Assembly: GCF_014898055.3 (NCBI RefSeq)
Contig: NW_023601543.1
Coordinates: 66,601,782-66,665,781 of the forward strand
Origin: Talpa occidentalis
Taxonomy: Eukaryota; Chordata; Mammalia; Eulipotyphla; Talpidae
Length of the DNA stretch: 64,000 nt
Direction of reading: 5' to 3'
Shown here in pieces: positions 35,716-46,309 of the stretch. The translations under genes were made by a program, and so were the position numbers. The stretch's first letter is position 1. Each line of letters opens with the position of its first letter. Below the pieces are notes generated by a model that was not told the origin of the DNA, ran no database searches, and saw only the letters and a program-made list of their open reading frames with translations.

Positions 35716-36640
35716 ATGGAATGTACTCCGCAAGGTTCTTGTTGACTTCAGTGGCTGATCTTTTGTGTTCTTAGAGAACCCACACTATGCAAGGAACAAA
35801 ATTCTATTCTGGAAATGTACATTGTACAAGATGGAAACAACCCAAGTGTCCATCAACAGATGGATGGATTTAACTAGGAATTAGGATTAATAGAATCCTC
35901 AAGGCAGTTTCTATTTCCAGGTGTGCATGTTTAGACAATCGGTGTTACATTTATCACCACTGACAAACACAAAACACATTCATTGTTCCTGGCCTCATTG
36001 CACCATGACCCCCCTAAAATTCGTATTCCAGTTTAGGTCCTGACCCAGAAACTCATGGTAGGAAGAACATTGAGAACTAAACAATTTTCATGTACAAGTC
36101 ATTGCTTATATTTATTTCCATGGAATTCTGAATGATACAATTGAGGAAATAATGAACGATACATAATGTTATCATTAGATTTGTGTCTGTAAGAAGAACC
36201 CAGTGTAAGCTAAGTGAGCTGATCTATCGGAACAATTTTCAAAGTATCAAAGTTGTTTTTGACTAAACCTAGCCTCTCTGTTCATCTCATATATTGCTGC
36301 TTTCATATTTTTTGAAACAGTTATTTAGGAGTTAGCATATACTATGGCTTGAATGTCTGTATCTCCCCCTCCCCAAATCCAGTATGAAGGATGGCATTAT
36401 GTAATTCTTAGAGATTTATCTTTCCACTTTTCTTTGAAGTGCATTGAATGCAGAATTTCTCAGAATGTTTTACCTTTGTTAACCCTAGTCATTGAAGTAC
36501 TAGTAAAATCCGTTCATTCTTTATACACTGTATACTTTATCATAGGTATCTACATTATAGTTCTCCAGTCACCAATCAGATATAGTTGATTTCCAATGAA
36601 AGGAATCAGTCAATAGAAATTCTTTAAAAAATACAACTGT
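35716..36640. other. Intergenic with small repeat remnants
   Basis: A ~45-bp L1 ORF2 remnant is at 35829-35875 (ACAACCCAAGTGTCCATCAA). An MLT1-like 5' fragment may lie at 36343-36380 (TATGGCTTGAATGTCTG). The rest is unrecognised. Confidence 0.45.
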
Positions 36641-36642
36641 TG

Positions 36643-36921
36643 GGCCCTCCCTGGTGGTGCAAGGGGTTAAGCACCGCACTGTGAAGCAATCCACAGCCTC
36701 TATGGCATGAGTTCCATCCCTGGCCAGCCAGGGAGAAACCCACATGGCACAGCAGACCTCTCCTGTCTTGCCCGCTGCTCCCCTCAGCAGTGTATTTCAG
36801 TCGGTCTACCTGATCTGTTACCCACTCTGTCTCTGGTCGGTCCTCTCACACCCCGCCCCCTGCATCTCTGGCCTATACCCCAGCTCTTGTGTGCATAAAT
36901 AAATCAATCTTAAAAAAACAC
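36643..36921 (+). mobile_element. tRNA-derived SINE, old subfamily, full length
   Basis: Flanked by AAAAATACAACTGTTG (36627-36642) and AAAAATATAACTGTTG (36922-36937), 16 bp with one mismatch. Good reference copy of the old subfamily. Confidence 0.95.
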
Positions 36922-36939
36922 AAAAATATAACTGTTGAG

Positions 36940-37630
36940 CATTGAGGCACAGGAGATAAAGACAACGAGCAAGATATATCTCAGTCCAAGCATCCTATAA
37001 GGCACAGAGGGAGACGAAAATGTCCAGTAAATAGGAGCACAGAGAAGGAAGACTAATTCTTTTAGGGAAGGACACTCAGACCTGAAAAGTTTTATTGAGG
37101 AGGTAAAGTTTGAGCTGTGTCTAGAAGTTCCAGCTCATTAGGAAGGGCAATTGTGGCAGAAGGAAGAACATTTGCAAAATCATGGTGTCATGTGAAGGCA
37201 TGGACGTTTGAAAAAAAACTGAAAGTAATATGGTACTTGTGAGATGCTGCTGATATCTTAGCCATTAAATAAAATTTAAGATTAAAAAAAAAAAAGAATA
37301 TCAGTTCTGCAATATCTGTTAGCTGTTTTGCTTTATAGGTATGTAAACATTCATAGAATTATAAGACAAATTGAGATAGAAATTAAGTTACAAAATAACA
37401 TTATCCACAATGCCCAGAAAAAAAAAAAACAGTAATAAAGTGTGCGTAAAATTGGGGGGGGGGTAGATTATCAGTTCTGGTGTAGCAGAGCCAGTACCAG
37501 GTGAAGATACAAGAACCTTGCAGTGTGTGGCATTGGGTAAGTCAAGCTCAAATTCCCTGGATACATTTCCACTGTAAAACATGAAGGGATGGACCTTGTG
37601 ATGACTAGTGTGCTTTCCGAAATAAAATTT
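36940..37630. other. Intergenic, nothing recognised
   Basis: AT-rich DNA with A-runs at 37282-37294 and 37419-37430 and a G-run at 37455-37463. No element could be placed. Confidence 0.4.
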
Positions 37631-37634
37631 AGCT

Positions 37635-37930
37635 AGACGAAGAAAAAAGAGAGAAGATTCAAATTAGTTAAAGTAGAAATGAAAGATATAACAGGTGCCA
37701 CCAAAAAATATATATAAGCAACTACCTTGAATGAGTACAAATGAACAGATTAAACAACTTGCATACATTCCAGAAATACACAACCTACCAAACTGACCAT
37801 GAATAGAAAATCTGAATGGATTCATACTTAGCAAGGAGCTGTAACTAGTAAGAAGATCAGATCAGTAACCAAAAACCTCCCAACACAAAAAATGTCCAGG
37901 GCCAGATTACTTCATTGATGAATTCTAACA
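37635..37930 (+). mobile_element. L1 ORF2 segment, 5' part of a split copy
   Basis: Contains CATTCCAGAAATACACAACC and CCAGGGCCAGATTACTTCATTGATG. The ORF2 text continues at about 38433 (GAATTCATGCCAATCTTCCT), so the DNA between is inserted. Confidence 0.75.
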
Positions 37931-37934
37931 TTTA

Positions 37935-38196
37935 TTTTTTAAAAAGATTAATTGATTGCTTTTTGCATAGAAGAACTGGGGCACAGGCCAGAGGTGCGGA
38001 GGGTGAGAGGATTTGCCAGAGACAGAGTGGGGAGCAGAACAGGCAGATCTACTGAAATACACTGGTAAGGGGAGCAATGGGCGAAATAGCAGACATCTGC
38101 TGTGCCATATGTAGGTTAGCTCCTTGGCTGGGGATGGAACTCAGGCCACAGTGGTGACAGCTCTGCTACTTAACTCCTAGGTCACCAGGAAGGCCC
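37935..38196 (-). mobile_element. tRNA-derived SINE, old subfamily, diverged
   Basis: Antisense from an AT-rich tail (AAAAAGATTAATTGATTGC) to GGTCACCAGGAAGGCCCC. Old-type signature CACAGGCCAGAGGTGCGG. No clear target duplication. Confidence 0.88.
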
Positions 38197-38430
38197 CTGC
38201 TTAAGATTTAAACAGGAATTAATGATTACAGTTAATAATACTGTATTGTATACTTGAAATTGGTTGAGAGTAGACCTTAAGTGCTCTCAAGTAACTATGT
38301 GAGGCAACAAATATGTTAATTAACTTGATTGTAGTAAGCATTTCACAATATATATGAATATCAGATTTTCATGTTGTATACCTTAAATATATACAATTTC
38401 TCAATTATACCTCTAATAAATCTGGAAAAC
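38197..38430 (+). mobile_element. L1 3' UTR fragment nested in another L1
   Basis: Contains GTATACTTGAAATTGGTTGAGAG, AACAAATATGTTAATTAACTT and CTCAATTATACCTCTAATAAATCTGG, an L1MA/MB-type terminus sitting in the middle of ORF2 text. Confidence 0.75.
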
Positions 38431-38432
38431 AA

Positions 38433-39690
38433 GAATTCATGCCAATCTTCCTCAAAATTTTTAAAAAGTTTAAGAGAAATCACTTCCAAAATCATTTAGG
38501 AGGCCAGAATTACTGTAATATCAAAACCACACAAAGAAAGCACAAGAAAATTATAAGCCAGATTCATGACATTGCTCTTCACAGTGACTTCATGGCTATA
38601 ACACTAAAAGAACAGGCAATAAAAGCAAACTAAAAAGCATCTGCATAACAAATGAATCAACAGGACAGAAAGGCAACTTACCGAATCAGAAAATATTTGC
38701 AAACCATGCATCTGATAAAGGGTTAATTGCCAAAATATAAAAGGAACTCCTATAACTCAGCAGCAAAAACCAAAACCAAAATGAATAATCTAATTTCAAA
38801 ATGGCCAAAGGACCTGAATAGAAATTTCTCCAGAAGATGACATACAAATGGCCAATGGGTATACGAAAAGATGCTCAAGGTCACTAATCAGAAATGCAAA
38901 TCAAAACACAATGGGGTGTCATCTTCCACCTTTTAGGATGGCATTATCAAAACCAAGACAACAAAAATGCAAAGTTACAGACAAACTGGAACCCTTTTAA
39001 ATTGTTGATGGAAATGCAAAATGGTGCAGTGACTATTGAAAACAGTATGGAAGTTCCTCAACAAATTAAAAACAGAACCATCATATTATCTAACCTTTCC
39101 ACTCCTGGGTGCTTATCCATAAATATTGAAATCAGGTTCTTAAAGATGTATTAGCCTTCCCATGTTTATTTCAGCAGGATTCATAATAACTAAAATGTAG
39201 AAACCACCTAAAAGCCCACTGACAGATTAACGAATATAGAAATATATGCAGATATATATACACACACTATAGTATATCGTTCAGCCTTTTTAAAAAGGAA
39301 ATTTTATAATATGTTACAACATGGATGAGCCTGGAGGATATTATGCTAAGTGAAATAAGCCATTGCAGAAGGACAAACACCACATAATTCCACTTCTGAG
39401 ATATCAGAAATAGCCAAATTCATGAAAGTAAACAACAGAATTGTGATTTGATTTTCAGGGTAGGATAGGATAAATGCGGTTTTCATAGTCACTGGTTATT
39501 ACAAAATTTCAGTTTTGCAAGATGTTATAGAGAACTGTGGTACAATAATGTACCTATAGATTACAATACTGTCTGTACACTTAACAATTTGTAGTGTTCT
39601 TAAGTTCTCACTCATGTTAAATGTTCTCACTTATGTTAAATGTTCTCACTTTTAGGTTAAGTGTTGTGTTCTAACCACAATAAAATTAAT
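38433..39690 (+). mobile_element. L1 ORF2 and 3' UTR, 3' part of the split copy
   Basis: ORF2 resumes with an RT-upstream stretch, jumps near 38680 to the C-terminal portion (TCTGATAAAGGGTTAATTGC, ATGGCCAAAGGACCTGAATAG), and ends in a 3' UTR with ACCACAATAAAATTAATAAT. Several frameshifts are present. Confidence 0.83.
39605..39655 (+). repeat. 19-bp tandem repeat, 2.6 copies
   Basis: TTCTCACTCATGTTAAATG (39605-39623), TTCTCACTTATGTTAAATG (39624-39642) and a third partial copy, in the L1 3' UTR. Confidence 0.92.
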
Positions 39691-39699
39691 AATAAAAAG

Positions 39700-40132
39700 A
39701 AGCCGATCTTGGTAAGGTAAAAGGTATCAGGCTTTTCTGCCCTCCTGCTGTTAGGATAGATGAGGGAACCCTGTGGTCCTGAATGCATGCCTGATGGCGG
39801 GCACCTGGGGTAGGGTGTGGACATAGGTAGATGGGATTCACCTGGGCTGAGACTGGGCTTTTAAGGGCAGTGTCATGGGGATGCCAGCAGGAGCAGAAAA
39901 GCCGAGAGAAGAAGAGAAGCAGAGAGAACGCCAGAGAGAGCCCACATAGAGTGAGGATTTGCTGGGGGCTGGGAGAACTGCCAGCCTCCTGGCCCCCCAG
40001 CACCCCTGCCTGCCCTATGCCTGGTAAATCTAAATAAAAATCCTGCAAAACCCACCAAGGACTCTCTAGGACTCCTTCTTTACCTGGTCTGCTGGATCAG
40101 AAAACCTGCACTGTGTCCTTCCTGTCCTTACA
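39700..40132 (+). mobile_element. Endogenous retrovirus LTR, plus orientation (left arm)
   Basis: About 430 bp with LTR features: weak TATA-like TTTTAAGGGC at about 39859, AATAAA at 40033-40038 and a 3' end CCTTACA. It matches, in inverse orientation, the LTR at 40229-40698 over nearly its full length, including TGAATGCATGCCTGATGGCG. It is a solo LTR with no internal retroviral genes. Open frames on both strands are incidental. Confidence 0.78.
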
Positions 40133-40228
40133 GACTTCTACCTCCAAAATTGTGAGAAAACAAATCTCTGTTGTGTAAGCTGCCCAGCCAGTGGCATTGT
40201 GTGACACTAGCTGGAACTAATGTACCAG
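40133..40228 (+). mobile_element. MLT1 LTR 3' end between two inverted LTRs
   Basis: GACTTCTACCTCCAAAATTG, GAGAAAACAAATCTCTGTTG and GCTGCCCAGCCAGTGGCATT follow the MLT1 3' end. The rest of that MLT1 is not adjacent. Confidence 0.68.
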
Positions 40229-40698
40229 TGTAAAGGCAGGAACAGGCACAGTGCAGGTTCTCTGATCCCATGCAGACCGGGTAAAGGAGGAGTCAGAGTC
40301 CTCAGTGGTTTTGCAGGTTTTTTATTGGGGTTCACCAGGTATATGGCAGGCAGGGGTGCTGGCTGGGAGGCTGGCAGGCCTCCAGCCTCCCAGCCCTCAG
40401 CAAGTCTTCACTCTATCTGGGCTCTCTAGCGTTCGTTCTGCTGCTTCTCGGCTTCTGCTTTGGCTGCTGCTGCTGCTGCTACTGCTACTACTACTACTGC
40501 TGCTGCTGCTGCTGGCGTCCCCGTGACGCCGCCCTTAAAAAGCACAGTCTCAGCTCAGCTGAATCCCATCTACCTATGCCCACACCCTATTCCACGTGCC
40601 CGCCATCAGGCATGCATTCAGGACAAGGACGCATCATCTACCCTGATGGCGGAAGGGCAGAAAAGCCTGATATTTTCTTTACCCTACAACCAGCCACA
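40229..40698 (-). mobile_element. Endogenous retrovirus LTR, minus orientation (right arm)
   Basis: About 470 bp. Read on the minus strand it starts TGTGGCTGG and ends CCTTTACA (TG...CA ends), with AATAAA at 40321-40326 and a TATA-like CTTTTTAAGGGC. It is the same family as the left arm but has a trinucleotide expansion. No short duplication is obvious at its edges. Class I (gamma) type is a guess from length and layout. Confidence 0.78.
40457..40516 (+). repeat. (GCT/ACT)n trinucleotide repeat inside right LTR
   Basis: About 19 consecutive triplets of GCT and ACT. The left LTR has only a short purine-rich AGCAGGAGCAG at the equivalent place. The Leu- and Ala-rich open frames here come from this repeat. 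Confidence 0.93.
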
Positions 40699-40704
40699 TC
40701 GTTC

Positions 40705-41290
40705 CTAAAGTCACAAGGACTCTGGTCATCTCATCTTCTTTCTACTTTTCCAAGTGTACCTGTGCTTGTTTGTTGTGTTAGGTTAAGAGCTTTTACTTAT
40801 AAGATTGAAGACCTAGAAGAAAAGGGTGTCTCTATCTTGATAGAACTGGAAACTTCCTGCTTTTTTCCTTGAATGCAAGCAGTTAAGAGTCACCTGGCAA
40901 AATGTGTGACTACATTATGTAAAACCTTTCCAATTTATAAGGATCAAAAGAAACAGGGTCATCTTAGATACTTGTCAGAATTTTTTTTTTGACCCTCCTC
41001 TTCATATCATCGCATTCTCAGCACAAATGGGAATAAAATAAGCATCAGATTCAGTCCCCACTTCGTTGTCTTTCACTTTACTTCCTAAATAAGAATACCT
41101 GCCTAGAGACCCTTATTAGCTTAACCACCTACACTTGATTCTTCTTTGCTGGTTTGTGTATTCACAGGGGCTTAACTTGCTTCAAGGCACACATAAACAC
41201 CTGTCGGTGCCTTATTATAAATCTCCATAGTTGCAGTGTTGCAAGCCTTACTTCCAGCCTATTGCTGTCACTACCAGCAGGGATTAAATA
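40705..41290. other. Intergenic, nothing recognised
   Basis: No element or exon evident. Confidence 0.4.
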
Positions 41291-41310
41291 ATACATTCTT
41301 TGTTGTTGTT

Positions 41311-41577
41311 TTTTTTTAATTTAGTTATTCATGCATACAAGAACTGGGGTATAGGCCAGATGTGCAGGAAGGTGAGAGGATTCACCAGAGACAGGGCAGG
41401 GAACAGAACAGGCAGACTGACCAAAATACACTGTTGAGGGGAGCAACGGGCGAGACAAGAGAGGTCTGCCGTGCCATGTGGTTATCTCCCCAGCCAGCTG
41501 GGATCAAACCCGTGCTGCAGAGGCTGTGGACAGCCCCGCAGCGCTGTGCTCAACCACCTGCACCACCAGGGAGGCCC
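41311..41577 (-). mobile_element. tRNA-derived SINE, old subfamily, full length
   Basis: Antisense copy, tail to the left (TTTTTTTAATTTAGTTATTC) and head CCACCAGGGAGGCCC at the right. Flanks TCTTTGTTGTTG and TCTTTGTTTTTC give an approximate target duplication. Confidence 0.92.
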
Positions 41578-41589
41578 TCTTTGTTTTTC

Positions 41590-43155
41590 TAACGTTCAGT
41601 AACTCCTTTATCTACAGGACATTTTAAGTCAGAAGATTGACTTTTTCTAGGCCTGGGTAGAGCATTGTCCAAACCCACAGGTCCTTGTATCTTGACACTC
41701 CCATTAAACTGTTAAGCATGACTGAAAGGAATAAGCTGCAACCCTGAGAGACTCCCTGTGGCTGCCAGACCCCAGAAACATTATCAGCATCTGTGAGGTT
41801 ATATGGTGTGAAAGAAAAGGGAGGGCCGGCCTTCTTCCTTCTGCTTTTGAACGTGGCCTTTCCTAACACCTAAGTCCAATAGGCCTTACTTTTGCTATTA
41901 TACTTTTGCTATTATTTTCAAATGTCCCAGTTCAGTAATATCCTGGCCAATAACTGTGGCACTTCATAGCGATTACTCTTAAGCCCAGACCCCCCAGTTC
42001 ATATAATCTTTTGCCCTCCCTACAGAGAACTCAGACCAAAATTTGATGACTTTTAATTTTTAACTTCTTTTGTGAACCAGAGAAGTGTTGTTAACTTGTA
42101 CTACTACACTGACAAGGTTTGGAGTCTAAAAATCCTTTACAAATTCTTTTAATTCACAAGAAGCTTTTATGTATAAATAGCTATACTTAAGAGCATGAGT
42201 ATTAGTTTCTTCAACGTGGTGTAGAATATACAAGTCCCTACTCCACAGCAATAACAACACAGCTATAAAAACCTAAGTCACCACAGTCTATGCTTAGTAG
42301 TAATACCCAAGCACCAATGCCTGTTGTAATGAAAGACATGAAATACATACTTTTTGTGAAACAATATTTGCATTTTAGAACTGTATTTGGAGATGAAAAT
42401 AAATTCTCTTCTAGTTACACACACGCACAAAAAAATCCTATTACATAAAGACAATTCTTTAATTGCTTGCAGTTTGCACAACCAAGACCTCATATTTTCC
42501 AAGTACCGGAGAGCAGTTTCTCAGAGATCACATTTTCTTATCTAAGTTGTGTGTAACAGAGTCATCTTAGAAAGTCAAACTTGACAGTGCCCGGGGGCAA
42601 TAAAATCAGACTTCACTTGGCATTGAAAAATTGATACTCAGAGATGGTAAGTAGGTGCCTTTCCAAGGCTATGAAAATAGTGATTTCAAATTAAAATTCA
42701 TACCTCTTAACTCCCGGACTGTTGCTTCGTAACTTCAGAAGTTCCCCAGATGAAACTTGAAACATCCCCATACAGTGAGGGCAAGGAGAGGCTGAAGTGG
42801 CAGACCTTCCAGACAGGTAGGTAGCAGCTTTAGTAAGCAAGGGGACTTAAACAGGTTTGTCCCCTGCGACTGCAAGGTGAGTAGGTCTCCCCCACCACCA
42901 GCCAGAATCCATATGAAGGTCTGAATGAGGTTCAGGTCCATAGACAGTCCCCATGGTCTCTTAATAAGACATTACGCTCCTAAGGCTGCATCCATGTACA
43001 GGAAAAGCAGGAGGAACAAATATTCCAGAGACTGGGGAGAAGGTGAGTAGCCTCTGATTGGCCAGGTCCAGCTCAAAGGTCAACCAGAGGTTATGTCCTC
43101 TCAGTGACCTCTTCCTACCTGCACCAATACTATTGTGTTAGTGATGCCTACTATT
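41590..43155. other. Intergenic, nothing recognised
   Basis: Mixed AT content, slightly GC-richer near 42750-43100. No credible exon found. Confidence 0.4.
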
Positions 43156-43164
43156 TAGTGGCAT

Positions 43165-43275
43165 AGTAGAAATCACCTGGAGGGCATGTTCAACTAGACC
43201 ACTGGGTCCCACCCTCAGTTTCAGATTCAGTTCATTGGGGATGGGACCCGAGAATTTGCATTTCAAATGAGATGC
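43165..43275 (+). mobile_element. MER5-like (hAT-Charlie) fragment
   Basis: Contains AGAAATCACCTGGAGGGCAT, GGGTCCCACCCTCAGTTTCAG and GGGGATGGGACCCGAGAATTT, in the order of MER5A/B. Confidence 0.7.
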
Positions 43276-43279
43276 CAGA

Positions 43280-43940
43280 TCTTGTTTACTTTGGAGAATT
43301 GAGTGAAAAAGGAATCCTCATAAACCGATACAGCACCTACCATCACTCAACAATGGGCAATCTAAAGGGCTTCTTTCCTCATGATTTTTTTCCCCACATT
43401 TTCTCCTGATACACAAAGACACTCTCAAAGTTCCAAAATTCTAATGATTTTTTGTTTGTTTTATTACTCTACCGATTTTCAGCTTGCAGTGTAAGGGTGC
43501 ACTGTCTCCAGAGCTCTAAGAAGTGGGGAGACATTGTTTTGCCAGTGACTGTGTTACAATGAGGGAAATGAAGAATCAGATGGTTAAGTGACTCACACAG
43601 GACTCATTCTGAAGTCCAACTCTGGAATTCATCTAGATAGATGTTATTATGCATGTTTCAAGTTAAACTCAAGCTTAGCTGATTTTAAGGCAAAAGCACA
43701 TAACTTTCATATGTGTAGTCAGTAATGATGACACACATTAGCACTTGTGGCCAAACCAAATGTCACATGGTTTGTGGCCCAGGAATATTCAGCCCTCCTG
43801 GTGGAGTGGAGATGGCTGTTTTCAGTTGAGCTCCTTAGTGTGGTTAATTGCTCTTAGGATTTAGACAACACCACCTAACTCAAATTTTATGTCTGAGTAT
43901 AAAATTCTTCTTTCATTTAGGATCAGAGTCTAGAACGTAT
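43280..43940. other. Intergenic with possible MIR
   Basis: A MIR-like antisense stretch may lie at 43540-43640 (GAGGGAAATGAAGAATCAGATGG, CACACAGGACTC). The rest is unrecognised. Confidence 0.4.
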
Positions 43941-43944
43941 TTAC

Positions 43945-44170
43945 CCACTAGTGGCAAGTTGTAAAAATCTCACTGTTTCTACCGCTATCCAGCCCCTGGT
44001 AACCGTCATTCGACTGTCTTTTACAAGTTCAGTTTTTCTTGGAATCCACAAATAAGAGATACCATATAGATATCACTGCCTGACTTATCCTGCCTAACAT
44101 AGTGCACTTAAGTAACTATATGGATGAAACTTGAGGGCATTTAATAATTTTTATATTAAAAGAATTTACT
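43945..44170 (-). mobile_element. L1 3' end, antisense
   Basis: Contains ATCCAGCCCCTGGTAACCGT and CTGACTTATCCTGCCTAACA, antisense of an L1M-type 3' UTR/ORF2 end. Confidence 0.65.
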
Positions 44171-44174
44171 TCCA

Positions 44175-44441
44175 GGGGCCTCTCCGGTGGCACAACGGGT
44201 TGAGCGCCGAGCTGTGAAGCTGTCCGCAGCCTCTGCAGTGCGGTTTGATCCTGGCCGGCCGGCGAGAACCCCACAGGGTGCAGCAGACCTCTCCTGGCTC
44301 GCCCGCTGCTTCCCTCAGCAGTGTGCTTCAGTCAATCTGCCTGTTCTGTTCCCCGCTCTGTCTCTGGTCAATCCCCTCACCCCCTACACCTCTGGCCTGT
44401 ACCCCAACTCTTGTATGCATGGATGGATAAATCTTAAAAAA
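44175..44441 (+). mobile_element. tRNA-derived SINE, old subfamily
   Basis: Head GGGGCCTCTCCGGTGGCAC to GGATAAATCTTAAAAAA. The target duplication is diverged (GAATTTACTTCCA / AGTTTGCATCCCA). Confidence 0.92.
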
Positions 44442-44489
44442 GTTTGCATCCCATGTAGATTGCTAATTGGTATATGAAAATTGTTCATC

Positions 44490-45170
44490 ATTGGTTAACT
44501 CTGTCAAGAAATACAAGCTCAAATCTCAGTAATGCGTCACCACCAGAATAGTTAAAGTAAAAAAAGACTGACAATACCACATGTTGCCAAGGTTATAGAG
44601 AAACCAGAATTCTCCACCTTGATGTTTGGAGGGTAAATTGATAAAACCAAATCGGGAAACTTTGGGAACAACTAGCACACAGCTAAATACCAAATACACT
44701 AAAACCCAGTAATTTCACTCTTGACCACATGCACAACAGAAATCTCCACATGTGTACCGAATTACATGAAAAAAAAGTTTTCAGCAGCTTTGTACATAAT
44801 GACCAAAACCTAGGAACATCATAAATGTCTATTCACAGGGGAAAGGATAAATACATTGACATAGTTATATGTGATAGTCATATAATGAGCTATAATTCAA
44901 CAATAAAGTACTGACATGTGCAAAAGTGTGGCTCAATCTCATAGACAAAATATTATGTGAAAGCCAAACAGAGAAGAAGACAAACTATAGAATTCCAAAC
45001 ATAAGTTCAAAACAGCCACAACTATTCCATCAAGACAGCATTCACAATCACAATGACCTTATGTTAATTAGGAGGGTGCACAATGGAGTTTTTTTGAGAC
45101 CCGCATATGTTTTATATCTTGATCTGGGTACTGTAGGTACTGGTATATAGAGCCTGTTTAATTACTAAAA
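44490..45170 (+). mobile_element. Old L1 3' end (L1M type)
   Basis: Diverged ORF2 end and 3' UTR (GAAAGGATAAATACATTGACA, AATTCAACAATAAAGTACTG, TCATAGACAAAATATTATGTG). No intact frame. Confidence 0.65.
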
Positions 45171-45179
45171 TACTACTTT

Positions 45180-45400
45180 AGTATAGTTTACATAACTATA
45201 TAATTTTGGGAGTACAGCTGCACACCTCCATGTGTGTACACGCCTCACTGCTAACCCTCCACCAACTCTCCAGTGCAATACCCTCTCACGTTCTCTCCCC
45301 TCTTCCCTTTCCTTGTTTCCCCCATCCCCTTTGGGAACAAGTGTATTTTTTGTAACTTTCTAAAATATTTTTCACAGAAGTAAGATTTTGTATCCAATGC
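45180..45400 (-). mobile_element. Possible old L1 3' UTR, antisense
   Basis: T- and C-rich stretch with GTATAGTTTACATAACTATA and CACCAACTCTCCAGTGCAAT. Assignment is tentative. Confidence 0.4.
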
Positions 45401-45650
45401 TGTAGAAAGCCCTTGTTGAACTGATATTTCTGGACTGGCTGATTTCCAAGAACATCACTTTGCTCTCAGGGTGACCTTATTTCTGGAGGTTCTAAATAGG
45501 CAATATAATTTAAATGTTGTGCTTAGGAGAAAGTGATGCTGAACTATAGATTTAGTGGCATCTCTTCTTATTACAAAATGCCATTAGGTCATATAACTCA
45601 TCATTTTCTTTTCTTAAATACAGAAGTTAACACCTTAAAAACAATTTATA

Positions 45651-45761
45651 GGGCCTCCCCTGGTGGCGCAGCGGTTGAGCCCTGGGCTGAGAGGCTGCCC
45701 GCAGCCTCTGCAGCGCCAGTTAGTCCCCTGCCGCCCTCGAGGGTCCCACAAAAAAAAAAAA
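45651..45761 (+). mobile_element. SINE head-only copy, ends at GAGGGTCCCACA
   Basis: Carries the tRNA-like head and stops at exactly the same place (GAGGGTCCCACA) as the copy at 19985, followed by a pure A-run of 11-12. The target duplication is not clear here. Confidence 0.88.
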
Positions 45762-45910
45762 TTATGGCTCGCACACATCTATTTAGCCTGCACAGCTCAC
45801 ACAACACCTTGTAAGCTATTATTTAAGTAACTACTAGGTATATCTATTCTGGGAGGACCATAGTATAACTCAAAGAAAATAATTTGCTTAATAAAATATT
45901 CATCTATGAG

Positions 45911-46191
45911 GGCCCCCCCAGCGGTGCAGCGGTTGAGCGCTGGGTTGCGAAGCTGCCCACAGCCTCTGCAGCGCTGGTTCGATCCCCGGCCACCTGCGAG
46001 GGTCCCGCATGGTGCGCAGACCTCTCTTGCGGTGCCCACTTCTCCCCTCAGCAGTGTACTTCATCAGTCTGCCTGTTCTGTTCCCTGCTCTGGCTCTGGT
46101 GAGTTCTCTCACCCTCCCGCACTTCTGACTGTACCCAGTGCTTGTATAAATAAATAAATAAATGAATGAATGAATAAATCTTAAAAAAAAT
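45911..46191 (+). mobile_element. tRNA-derived SINE, young subfamily, full length
   Basis: Perfect 15-bp target duplication ATATTCATCTATGAG (45896-45910 and 46192-46206). The tail mixes AAAT and GAAT units before TCTTAAAAAAAA. Confidence 0.96.
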
Positions 46192-46309
46192 ATATTCATC
46201 TATGAGAGTTATGGAATGACATCTTATTTCATAATTTTTTTCATATACATGTCTTATTTTCAGATGGTATATATAATTGTTTCAAAGAATAACAATTAAT
46301 ATGCAGACC

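Noticed and set aside
39605..39655. CRISPR-like short regular repeats
   Set aside because: Direct 19-bp tandem units without spacers in an L1 3' UTR of a mammalian genome.
40305..40708. Frames with poly-Leu or poly-Ala runs
   Set aside because: They come from the GCT/ACT triplet expansion within an LTR and have no start context or homology.
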